Assembly (NCBI GenBank): GCA_004352715.1
Contig: SCFE01000008.1
Span: 3,453,084 to 3,517,083 of the forward strand
DNA length: 64,000 nt
Reading direction: 5' to 3'
From: Hofstenia miamia
Lineage: Eukaryota; Xenacoelomorpha; Acoela
The translations under genes were made by a program, and so were the position numbers. The stretch's first letter is position 1; every line of letters begins with the position of its first letter. Positions 9,975-20,456 of this stretch are shown in pieces. Below the pieces are notes generated by a model. It searched no databases and was not told the DNA's origin. It saw only the letters and a program-made list of their open reading frames with translations.

Positions 9975-11170
9975 TAGTGTTGGCCATTAATTAGAGACCA
10001 CATATCATTATATGTTTTAAACATATTTAAAAAAGCAAATTTTATAATTATATTTTAATAAAAAATGTTGAAAGAATAAGCAGTAAGAATTTATATTTTA
10101 TGTGGTTCTTTCTACTTACATCACTGCTTCAATCCATCTGGGCAAAGAAGAAATAAGAGAATTACAATATTCAGATGCAATTTGTTGAATCCAAACCATT
10201 AGCACTTTCTGTTTTAAATCTTCATATCAGTGTGGCTTCAACTTAGATAACTTGTGCTTCATTAAGGACCAAAAGTTCTCATTTGGGTTTAGATCATGTG
10301 TTGATCAAGGCCATTGAAATAGTTAAGCAATGTGTTTATCCTGAAACCATGTCTGCATCTTTTTTGCTTGGTGACAGGGAGCATTTCATATTCTGAAGCC
10401 AATGGATATTTTGATGAATTGACAGTTTCACCTTGATCCAAATTATATATGCCACCAAACTCTTTGCTGAAAATGATCCCCAGATATTCACTAAGAGTGA
10501 AAATTTCACTGATTGATGTAACATAGCATGAATTGTAACTCATATTTGCAGGACACCTGGCAGAATGGAGTAGATGGTGTAAGAGGGTCAAACTGTCTGA
10601 CTAAGGTTTCATCACTAAACATGACACTAGACTATTGTGCAATATCTCAAATTTTGTGTTGATAGCAGAACTTCAAATAGTCCTTAATATTTTTCTTTGA
10701 AATTCTGAGTAGCTTTGCAGGACTGTATGAATGAAGTTTAAAATCTTTTAAAGGATGTAGCCTGATGGTGAATGTACTTATATCAACTTCTTCTAGTAAA
10801 CTGGCTTGAAAAAGGAGCTAGAAGCTGTAGGCAAAGAAACATCAGTGTGATGAATTAAATTGTCATTTCTTGTATTTGTTTTTCATGGTCTTCCAGGACA
10901 TTTGTTAGGAAGTGGTGAGCCTGTGGTACAAATTCTCTTTAGCTTATTTTGAACACATGCTTTTGAGATGCAAAGTCACCTTGTAATTTCTCTCTAGCTG
11001 TCAGTGAAGAATCCATGGGGTTATTTCTGGGGTTATGCTCTCCTGTGGAAATTTTATTATACCTCAGAGCAACTACTAATACAAGAATAAAATTTGTTCA
11101 GTGCTACATTTAGAAAAAGTATCTGATTTTCCAAAGACAAATTATGTATAATGATATTTAGCATGCACTA
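9975..11170 (-). mobile_element. Tc1-like DNA transposon, copy in block 1
   Basis: The element is about 1.2 kb, the normal Tc1 length. The left end is TAGTGTTGGCC and the right end reverse-complemented starts TAGTGCATGC; both then carry ATATCATTATA, so the inverted repeats are eroded but recognisable. TA dinucleotides lie at both edges as expected for a TA target duplication. It encloses a single minus-strand transposase pseudogene with about 135 bp between its end and the left terminus. Copy 2 is at 45154-46349. Confidence 0.65.
10110..11016 (-). pseudogene. Tc1-like transposase pseudogene (DD34E type), block 1
   Basis: Reading the minus strand from the ATG at 11016, the three frames together give a Tc1 transposase in order. 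The N-terminal helix-turn-helix begins near LTARE. A PGRP hinge near 10890 corresponds to the GRPR AT-hook. Then come MFSDET around the first catalytic Asp, a G-G-I-Y block and QDNA-like residues near the second Asp. The third catalytic block is D-L-N-P-N-E-N-F-W, with the glutamate kept, and the C-terminal tail is LISSLPRWIEAVM, matching the family's typical ending (L..SMPRR..AV). Several frameshifts and stops make it non-functional. At about 302 codons it is slightly shorter than the usual 340. Open frames such as 10289-10591 are only fragments. Confidence 0.8.
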
Positions 11171-11285
11171 TGAGGCCACAGAAGTATCCACACCTGATAT
11201 AATGCAGCATTAATTATTGCTAATTTTCATTTGAGAATGAAAATGTATGAGAGCAGGCCAGGCAATGATTTATGAGGTTTTTCAC

Positions 11286-11405
11286 AAAAATCTTAAGGTT
11301 TATATTTGTAAAAATGAAAGCTAGTCTTTGTAAGATTACTTTTATTAATGGGAGATGAGAAAATTTTTGAAAAAATGGGCTTCTTATGAAAAAAACTAAA
11401 AAATG

Positions 11406-11447
<42 letters not shown>

Positions 11448-11569
11448 ANAAAAATCTTAAGGTTTATATTTGTAAAAATGAAAGCTAGTCTTTGTAAGAT
11501 TACTTTTATTAATGGGAGATGAGAAAATTTTTGAAAAAATGGGCTTCTTATGAAAAAAACTAAAAAATG

Positions 11570-11603
<34 letters not shown>

Positions 11604-11604
11604 A
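11286..11604. repeat. Tandem direct repeat of about 160 bp joined by a single N (11449)
   Basis: The sequence beginning AAAAATCTTAAGG at 11286 and ending in a TA/GA tract at 11448 is repeated from 11450 to about 11603, separated by one N. This is what an unmerged contig overlap looks like. The same structure, N included, is at 46465-46783. Confidence 0.85.
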
Positions 11605-13550
11605 GGTTCATTTTGTAACATATTCTTGTTATTGATACAAACTATAAAACCAAAAACCTTGTTTGCTCTGCCTCCTCCACTGCCAGTTGGGGGGAGGGGT
11701 ACAGTGGCCCCTCCCATTTTCAAAAATTATCTAAGCCCTATAAAAAATTGCAATATTTAATGTGAATATGATGACATGTGCTCTAAATCTTAAAATTATC
11801 TGAATGTTTGGTGCAAAGTATATTTATGCCTTTTTCAAAAAATCAAAATGATAAATAGTGAATCTTTTCAAGTTCTTCAGCCACATGAATATGCCTTAGT
11901 ATGAATTTTCAACAGTAAGTTTGTGTTTTTGGCTTGCAATTTCCAAATTTCCTAATAGACTTGAAGAAATTTTATTGAAAATGTACAAAAAGACACCAAG
12001 TTATTTTAAATTAAATTATTTATAAGTTTTTTTATAATCTTAAAAATCAACACAATGAAGAACTGCATCCTCTTTAATCTAAGTTTTCTAAATTATGCTC
12101 TGCCAAAGCTGTTTTAGGTCCATGATCACTGTTCAAAGAAATGTTTGGGATTAAAAAATCATGATTATATGAACCATAATGATAGAGATAAATTTTAATG
12201 AATTTTAAGACATTAGAATCATAAGATAATTTGTGATTGCAAATTTTATACATATTTTCAACATTTCATGGGTGCACACTCAGCACCAGTTTGCATATTT
12301 AGAGAAAAGCATTTGAAAATTTGGGAAAAATGGCCTATCCTTTTAAAAAACCCACAACCTCTTTAAGCATAATCACTAAGTGACATTCTTGAAAAATGTT
12401 TAAGCTTTGCTTAGACTGGTTAATTTCTTCAGTCACAAACATTTCTATTTAATCTAGCACAATTTACATATTTAATGTTTCTTTAAAAGATAGCTTGTTG
12501 TTTAAGCTACTATTAACCAGTTTAAACTTCAATTTATTAATACATTAAAAATGCTCTCAAATATTCAAACAAGAATTGGTTTACTTCTTTATCCAATCAT
12601 GTTTCATAATAAAAGATTTCTTGTTAAGAAGTAGTTTTCTATGTGGAATCTGGCAAAAAATTCTGCTTGCAGTATTATTCTAAATTTATATGCATTTTAT
12701 ATGTTTTGACAAGGTAAAAAAAAAGAAAATATATATTTGTAAATATTGGTTCTGAATAAATAACTATAAAATTCTGCAACTGGTGCCATGAGTTAAAATA
12801 TTGAACAATTCAAGAGTTTTTACAAAATTCTTTCATGCTAAAATATTTTTGGTCTGATGTTGGTTATTATTCAAGATTGAAGCTTTAGCTTTTTCAGTTA
12901 ACTACTCATTTTCAAGGACAGGATCCCTTCTAGAAGAAAACTGAATTGCTAGCTGCCTCCTTCAATTTTGAAAGAATGTAATACATTTGCTTGATGTGAT
13001 TGGGAAATGTCTTATTTTACAAATTTATATTATTTTGGGAAGACATGTTCATGGTATTTTTTGGCTTTCCTGAAATACTTTAAACTTTCAGTTTGTAAAG
13101 TTTTCACTTGATTATATTTTGCTATATAATATACTAAAATGAGGGCAAAGCTTAAAAAACCGATAAAATCTTGATGACATCACCTGGAAAAATGTCAGTT
13201 TTTTTAAAAAATAGGAGCTCAAGCCCCCCAGATTTGAAGCCACTGTTTCAACCCTATTCTATGTTATGATTTAACTGCACTCCCTTAGGTAAAACCTGCA
13301 CTTCCCGAATTTAAATCCTAGATTCAACACTGCTGGCTGTAACTTTCTTTGTCTAAGACAACTATTTTTGCTCATATTACAGAGGTTTTATTCATTTTGC
13401 AAAATATTGTGTGCAGATCATTAAATATAAAAAGTTCAAACCACATGATTGGTTGAATACATAAGACTAAAGCAGATTTAGTATAACACACTAACATTTA
13501 GTTCTTGACATGATACTGATTTCTTTAAGTGATATCTTATTTTTGACCAA

Positions 13551-13590
<40 letters not shown>

Positions 13591-14072
13591 ATGACTTTTT
13601 CAATTTGAAATATTATTTGCATTTATAATGTACGTAAACATCAATTTGCTGTCTGAAATCATTTCTACAAAATGTGGCATGCAACATTTCCTGAGGGATT
13701 GAGGGTTCTGTATCTCGAAATTTACTCCCCTGGAATTTCTCAAAAAACGTTCAAAAAGAGAGAGAAGAGAAAAAAATGGGAAAACAATATTCCTCAACAG
13801 TATTCAAAAGCTAAAGATTTTGCAAAAGTTTCATTGAAGAAAAACATCTAAAATATAAAATATACTTGGAGTGCTGAGAGATAAAATAATGATGTTTGAA
13901 ATCCTTCTCTGTCAGACTTTTCAAAATATTATTTGTGAACATATTGGGTCTCTTTCTGATATTATTGTGTCAGTCCAGTAAACTTATTGCATATAATGTC
14001 TTTTTATATCTACAAAAACATAACTAGTTTAATTAACAGTTAAGCATGATTTCCATGAAAGCTTTGAACATT
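11605..14072. other. No gene recognised; CpG-free AT-rich DNA, TA tract at 13552-13587
   Basis: No protein-like frame could be supported. A G-rich/C-rich patch at about 11668-11720 (GGGGGGAGGGG-like) gives a short artefactual minus-strand frame. TTTTTGACCAACACTA at about 13537, before the TA tract, resembles a Tc1/mariner terminus without a clear partner. The duplicate region is 46784-49251. Confidence 0.5.
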
Positions 14073-14080
14073 ATGTAAAT

Positions 14081-14636
14081 TAGTGTTGAGTCAGATCAGG
14101 TCTATCAGGGTTAATGAGGTCAGGATAGATTTTATGTCAGTTTTGGGGAATCGCAAATCAGATCTTGGACAAAACATGATCAGAATCAGATTTGACAGCA
14201 CCTATGTTACCTGATCAGTCTGATATCATTTTAGTATTATTGGATGGAAAACTCTTATTTAACTCAGTCTGATTTGGTACGAATACTTTGTCTTAGTTCT
14301 TTCCTTCATTATATATGTTACATGTGTCATAGGCTGGTGTAAAACACCAAGTATCTCCTAATTTTAGTAGTATTACAGTTGGCATTTTATCAAGAAATCC
14401 TAAGTGACATCAATATATTACTATGGGTACAAGATTAGGTTTAATTAAATATTATTAAGATAGTATAATTTTTGATCTTTTAGAATGTTTTAATGACTTA
14501 AAATGATGCTAGCATTCATATTAGCAGTATTAACGAAATATAGTTCAAAAAGAAGGTTTAAACAGGTTTATATCAGGCAAGGCCTTGTATCAGGTCAGGT
14601 CTGGTCAGGTTTGAAGTGCAACTAAATTCATCACTA
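14081..14636. mobile_element. Non-autonomous hAT element with TCAGGTC subterminal repeats, block 1
   Basis: It is bounded by perfect 8-bp duplications ATGTAAAT (14073-14080 and 14637-14644). Termini are TAGTGTTGA on the left and TAGTGATGA as the reverse complement of the right. Both ends carry repeated TCAGGTC/TCAGATC motifs within about 60-80 bp, likely transposase-binding repeats. At 556 bp with no transposase it is a MITE. Copy 2 is at 49260-49815. Confidence 0.8.
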
Positions 14637-14644
14637 ATGTAAAT

Positions 14645-16401
14645 GATCCAGCAGCATATTCTTTTGATATGTCCATTCCTCTCTGCTTATATTCTGTGCT
14701 TTATGTTTCCTAATATTGCAATGTCATCTTCATTAGTAAATGATATGCCTCGGTTCTTCTTTTGATTCTCAAAGTGTGCAATCATAAAATGTTGTTTAAA
14801 TTACCACCTCTGCACTAAGTTTTTCCACCATCTCCGAATTCGATGCTCGAAGCGTGTAAGCACATGTGATCAACCAAAATATATTGATTGTTGTAATATC
14901 CACACATCAATTACACATCTCCACATACTACATGTTTTACATGCAGGTTATTATAATTAGCTTGTTAAATTATTCCGGGCTTTATTTGACTAGCCTAATA
15001 ATTCAATCTATGATAAGACTTACCCTCTATTTTGATGGAAAAATAGTACAAATTTCTTCAATGATGGAAATAGTGTGATCAATTGATGGTCTTAATTGCA
15101 GCAGTAATATTTGAAGAGGTGCTGGTGACATAATAGCCTAAATACGGGATCAATATAGCGTTGTTAAGCTTCTACAAGAAGAAGGGATAAAACGAAATCT
15201 GCATGCTTTTGAATATGCTGCATGTTCTAGATAGAGTGCTAAGATTGGTGTCTGATATGGTATTTGAAAAATTTCAAATAACTTATCAAACACAAATCTT
15301 TTGTAACATGAAGTCCAAACATGAATTTATATTTTCTTGATAAATTCGATACAACTATGATAAAATAAATGTTATTTTGGATTAGAAAACATGTGATTAA
15401 CAGAAGAAAATTCAACATATTGTGATGACTGCAAATATTTATACAAAAACTGATTCTGGGGGCTAAATATTTCCGCATGACTAATAAATTACCAAACCTT
15501 CAAATATCTTCTAAGCGCGAAGGAATTCAAGAGTAATAGCTGAATTCATAATAGATTTATGGCTGTGGGCTTAGAAAATTGCAAGAACATTTAAGCCTGA
15601 GAGTGATTATTAAAAATCACCTGAATCAATTCGGGAAAAATAGAACTTGTTTCACAAGCAATGACCAAATGGAGACTACATTTCAAGAAATGAATGCGTC
15701 GAAGGATGCTTATCTCATGTGGAAAAAATATAAAATTTGTAAAAATTCCTTATTTCTTATCAAAATTTAAATGCTTTACATCCCTTTAAACGAACGCCTA
15801 TTCGGTCAATTATATCATGCTTGACAATAAATTTTTTCAATTTTTCAGCTTACTATGCCAAAGTAGGGTATGTTGGTAACTTATTATTATAATATCTAGA
15901 CACTGGAATTGAAAAAATTTAATAGAGTTTTGAAGAGTAGATGATACTAATATAACATTTCAAAATGCAAATTCAATTTTTCAACACATTGTAGTGTAAA
16001 TTTCGTGGGCCAGGCTTGGCTTGAGACTAACTTTTTGGCTCATTCCATCTCTGCCACAGAGACTTTGCCCTATCCCCACTGTCCCATGTTTTATGGAAGT
16101 GCGAAGCATACAACAATAATATCAAAATAAGTTTTTTTTAATTTAAAATATACAACCTTACTAAAAACTTTGCTAATGTCATTTGTTCATTGATGAAATT
16201 ACAAAAAAACTATTTAACCTAATATAAACAATAAAAAAATTAACCGACATTTTGTGATAAACAACTATGATGCAAGCAGTGAAGATGTACTAAAAGCAAA
16301 AGATCTTATATACTTGTTTTAATTAAAGTTGTTAAGCTCGAATTTTTGAATATGCATATTTATACTAAATATATTCCTATATATTTTATTGTATATTGCT
16401 A

Positions 16402-16449
<48 letters not shown>

Positions 16450-17455
16450 TAGCAATATACAATAAAATATATAGGAATATATTTAGTNATGACAATAGGA
16501 AAAATTGGTTAATTGGTTTTAAGCTGGTATGGAGTTCTTGATTAGGAAAAATGTTATAAAAAGTTGTAACCATAATATATATTAAATAGGGTCGCTTCAT
16601 CGTTTTTAAGAACATTTATAAATATAGGGGCTCCTTGTATATATTTGAAATATATATGGGGTTGTTGTATTTACTTAAATTTGAACAATTGATTGTAATT
16701 ACTTAAAGTCACAAAGCATGAAATATTTGTAAAACAAATGTGGTAAAAACCATTTCATTTTGCAGTCACTTTGTCATGTAAGCGGGTATTTTTATGAGAT
16801 TCTAATAGAAATGTAATATTTTTGAATGGATTACATATATACTGACAAAAAATAGTAGCAATTATTTCTCTGAAAAGCCTATGTATTATCATGAACGAAA
16901 AGATGTTAAGCACTGTAGACTGTGTTGAGGATGTTCGTTTCTTTATTTATTTTATTGTTTGTTTTTATTCATTCAATGAAGACAACAAATAACATTTCGG
17001 ATTCTTTTGCATTACTACATTACATAAGTTATTTTTTTGTTTTTAGTAAAAGAAGAAACCTTCATTCCCGATCTAATCAATATAATTAAACCATGATGCC
17101 CAGCACGCACTGCTGATAGTTAAATTTAACACTAAAATAAAGTTTACTAATAATATAGTTTATGAAAACTTGGTCAAGCACAGAGACTAATGATTATGTA
17201 TCAGCGCAACGGCTCACTTGAAAATGGACGTTATTTCTTAGATTTAACCAGGTTGGCCTATGCCGAAAAAATAAAAATTAAACAGACATTTCTGTTCATT
17301 GGGCATAAATATTTTCAAATTTGTATAAATATAAATTTTTTCTCTTTGATTTTTTACATAACATTAAATATTATAGTCAGGTACTAAATTTAAATCAAAC
17401 AGTAAATCTTATTGAGTTTCTAAAATGTGCAAACTATTTGTAATGATGTTAAGTA
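14645..17455. other. No gene recognised in this part of the block
   Basis: Small frames at 14866-15078 (+), 15239-15478 (-) and 15579-15770 (+) have no recognised domain and no clear splice context. The stretch 15140-15215 contains a frame resembling a transposase N-terminal helix (K-L-L-Q-E-E-G-I), too short to call. The duplicate region is 49824-52591. Confidence 0.45.
16364..16488. repeat. 40-bp inverted repeat around a TA tract, followed by a single N
   Basis: The 40 bases at 16364-16403 recur as a perfect reverse complement at 16448-16487, with about 44 bp of TA between and an N at 16488. The second block copy (about 51543-51627) has the left arm and TA tract only and continues directly into the downstream sequence. 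The extra arm is most simply a fold-back read or join error at the TA tract. Confidence 0.85.
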
Positions 17456-17580
17456 TGGCGGTCGGGCCAGTGCTCACTGATTTCAACAAGTTATGATGCA
17501 AAAGGAGCGGCGGCCAGGTCTCAGAGAAGGACATTGGTTCACCACTAAAGCCCAGGACCCACCGGTCCAGCCCATTATCA
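17456..17580. other. Short GC-rich, CpG-containing patch
   Basis: In very AT-rich surroundings this stretch contains GGCGGTCGGGCC, GGAGCGGCGGCC and CCCACCGGTCCAGCCC. It has no open frame of note and no certain Pol III boxes. It could be part of a SINE or another repeat, or a structured RNA. The duplicate is at 52592-52716. Confidence 0.3.
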
Positions 17581-18069
17581 TCACTGGATTGAAATAACGA
17601 TCCGGTTATAGTTTTGTGTTATCTATTGAATTTCGCCAAATATAAGTCTCAAGATATAATGCGAGTTTTTAATTTCTTTCAACTGCGGGGGTATTTAGTC
17701 TCAACGAATTTTTGCAACTAGTCAGGACAAGAACAAATGCAAATCGAGGATGTAGGCAGTTCAACATATTGCACATATATGCAAGTACGTTTATATAATT
17801 GTTATACAATACATTGAGACATTTTCTTAAATTCACCTCAATCAGTTCGATATTCTATAAACAAATCGCATAGCTCGTGCCATTCTTTCTTATATTTTTC
17901 ATATCGCCAAATTCATTTGACTATAAATTAAAGTGTGGATATTTTAGTAATGAATTTTTACATTAGTTACAGTGCGTCCTTGTCTATTGTTCCATATTAT
18001 TTAATAGAGCATGCGCGAATTTTCTAAATGCTGGGATCATTTTAATTGCTAATGAATGTTATCAGAACC

Positions 18070-19125
18070 CATGATGCAACCACTAGTAATCAACTGGTTG
18101 GGAATGAGTGGGATGGGCGGCTTCCAGTCCCCACCATTGACCCACTGGTGGATAAGTAGTGGCAGTAGAGGCATTCGTAACCACTCACAGCCACCATTGG
18201 TCCACTGATGGCAAATTAGTGGCAACAGTACATTGTTAAACAACAAACTAAAACAAATTTTCTTATGTCATTCTACGCGAATCCTAAATATAATATAATT
18301 CACTATTGGACACCTGGTTTAGGTAAAAGAGAACTAATCACATTAATATTTTCTCGTCAGTTTTTTATTTATATTCCAATATTAAATGCAGTCCTAAAAT
18401 CATACCAATACTTATTTCACATAATGTATTAAAGGAATGAAATTGGCGTGTTATATAAAATTATTGAATATGTGATTGGTACCAAATGAATGGTACTGGC
18501 GTCTCTAGTGGCCCACTGGTGAACCACTAGTGACATCCGAGTTACTTTTAATCATAAATAATATGAGCTAATGCTTACAAGTTAACTTTATTCATTATTA
18601 TGTTTCTTAGATTTCATAAATATGTGAAATTCATAGTGAAAGGCTTTTTGCAATGTTCTGTTTCAAAAAATAATAACATATATATATATATGTGATAAAT
18701 GAAATTTTTTAATAATTTATTCATGATTATTCCCGGACCTTGAAATTGATGTCTCTATGAGTAGTTAAAAATTGGGCAAAAATTATTTTTAATAATTAGA
18801 AAAAAATAATTTTTAAAAATTGCAAATTCTTCTGAAATTAGAAATTAAATTTAAATTGGGAATTTTGTATGCTTTTTGTTATTGTTTATAATAAAGACAT
18901 TTTTCCATTTTTTCCATTACCTAATTTAAATCAATATGAAATATTAGTTTGCTACTCTAATCCTAATTTTGCTATCTGCTATCAGTGTTCTACTGGTTGC
19001 CCACCAATTCCCCACTAATTTAATTCCTATGTTCTGAAATTAGCGTTGATGTGCCACCGGCCAAATCCCACCTGGTCTCCTACCGGCTTTGCCATTTGTG
19101 TCCACTAGTGGTCCACCATTGTTTG
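18070..19125. repeat. Three clusters of CCACTAGTGG-like palindromic motifs, block 1
   Basis: Motifs such as AACCACTAGT, CCCACTGGTGG, AGTAGTGGC, GGTCCACTGATGG and TCCACTAGTGGTCC recur on both strands in clusters at about 18075-18235, 18497-18533 and 18985-19122, with plain AT-rich DNA between. The outer clusters could be the ends of a roughly 1-kb foldback or MITE-type element, but no clean target duplication was found. The duplicate set is at 53206-54261, and a lone TACCACTAGTGGTA is at 28350. The minus-strand 65-codon frame over the first cluster is an artefact. Confidence 0.5.
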
Positions 19126-20338
19126 GTTATTTAGGAAAGAAATCCCTGAGTTACATTTTGTAAATAAATAGCTTTTTGCTTAAATGATTTGAGAATCACT
19201 TGTGTTTTTTAATTTACGTTTTGTCTTATTCTAAAATTGTGAAGTGAAGTTACTCTTATAAGTGTCAATTCAAATATTCAAATTTACGGAACTATGTTTT
19301 GAGGATAAAGAGAAATTTATTATACAAACGGATTTAATTTCCAAAAGAAAACTAAAGCTGTAAAAGCCATCTGTTGTCTACTATTGCTAAATTATGACTT
19401 CTATTTATCTTTGTTATAGGCCAAGATGTCAACAGTAATGTGAGCTTTTCTTTTCAATAACATAGTTTTTATGCATGTTTACAACTATTATTAATTCAAG
19501 TCAACCCAGGTTCTTGGACTATTATGAAATGCGAAACTTCTTTACACGTTTATATGTTTTCAGGAATTTAGCATCAATGTTATCATCTACCTGTTATTTA
19601 ATTATAACATGCAGGGTTTTTTACTATCTAGAGTAGGTTCAAATATAAGCAGACATCTAGTAATGCTAAATTTATAGATTTGTTTAAAAACGTAAATCAT
19701 TTGCATTGCTTCTCTCTAAAGCGCGGAACACAGGATTTTGCACATCGTTTCAATATTTAATCAAAGTTATGAAAATGAATTTTCTATTTTCATTCGATGA
19801 CAAAATTTTATTACACACAAACGCAATAAGATCTTATTAAATTAAATCCTTCACTATGCATATACCACTTAGGAATACAACATTACAAATGAGTGTTGTT
19901 GCAGCCTTCAACTATCTCCTATATATTAATTCTATTATATTTTTTGCAAAGGCTATTCATAATTAGGATTCTGCGGAAAACTATATTATTGGTTCCTACC
20001 TCATCTCATACAGATACCATTCAATTCTCTGATTACCTGAACCCATGCTCTTTCAATGGCATAATATTTTGTTTTGGGAAGCATTGCAAAAGTTACTAGC
20101 AATATTCTTAAATTAGTGGTTCTAATTTTTTATGTTTTCTGGCTCATTTTAGTTTAATGTCCCCATTTAATGGACTATGGCGAATCAACCACCCACCATG
20201 TGTCCGTAAAATTAATTCTTCATTAATTAGGACTATATGCTTTGTGAATCATGTACCAATGAGTTATTAAACTGATATTTTTATAAAAGTAACTTATTTT
20301 TGAAAAGTTAATCTTTGTGTGCGAAAAGGCTGCTTGTA

Positions 20339-20340
<2 letters not shown>
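19126..20340. other. No gene recognised
   Basis: AT-rich DNA within block 1. The 68-codon plus-strand frame at 19893-20099 has no recognisable feature. The duplicate region is 54262-55476. Confidence 0.5.

Positions 20341-20391
<51 letters not shown>
20341..20391. repeat. TA microsatellite at the right edge of the near-identical block
   Basis: A pure TA tract of about 50 bp. The corresponding tract in copy 2 (about 55478-55516) is interrupted by GTTTA and TTTA, so the copies already differ here. Confidence 0.95.
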
Positions 20392-20395
<4 letters not shown>

Positions 20396-20456
20396 TACAT
20401 TTTCCAAATATTACAAATATCTTTTGAACAATTTTACATGAAGGAAGGCAGAAATT

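Larger units (their letters stand above)
9127..20456. repeat. Large duplicated block, copy 1 (about 11.3 kb, near-identical to 44306-55580)
   Basis: From 9127 the sequence matches 44306 onward base for base, with an offset of 35179 up to about 16.4 kb and 35136 after it. The change comes from a 40-bp inverted arm plus N present only here (16448-16488). By eye only a few substitutions were found before the right-hand TA tract (for example near 10494, 11012 and 11078). The single N at 11449 has an exact counterpart at 46628. At the right, the TA tract differs between copies and after 20456 similarity falls abruptly but remains collinear. It may be a recent segmental duplication, gene conversion or an assembly duplication; the shared N favours the last. 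Confidence 0.95.

Noticed and set aside
9448-13553. A longer Tc1/mariner element from the CAGCTCATCAAAAATTGAAAGACC sequence near 9459 to the terminus-like GACCAACACTA near 13550
   Set aside because: The pair at 9975 and 11170 gives the right element length, TA flanks and a shared inner motif around the transposase; the outer sequences may be unrelated termini.
18049-18246. Minus-strand 65-codon frame rich in P, W and G
   Set aside because: It is a translation of the CCACTAGTGG repeat cluster.
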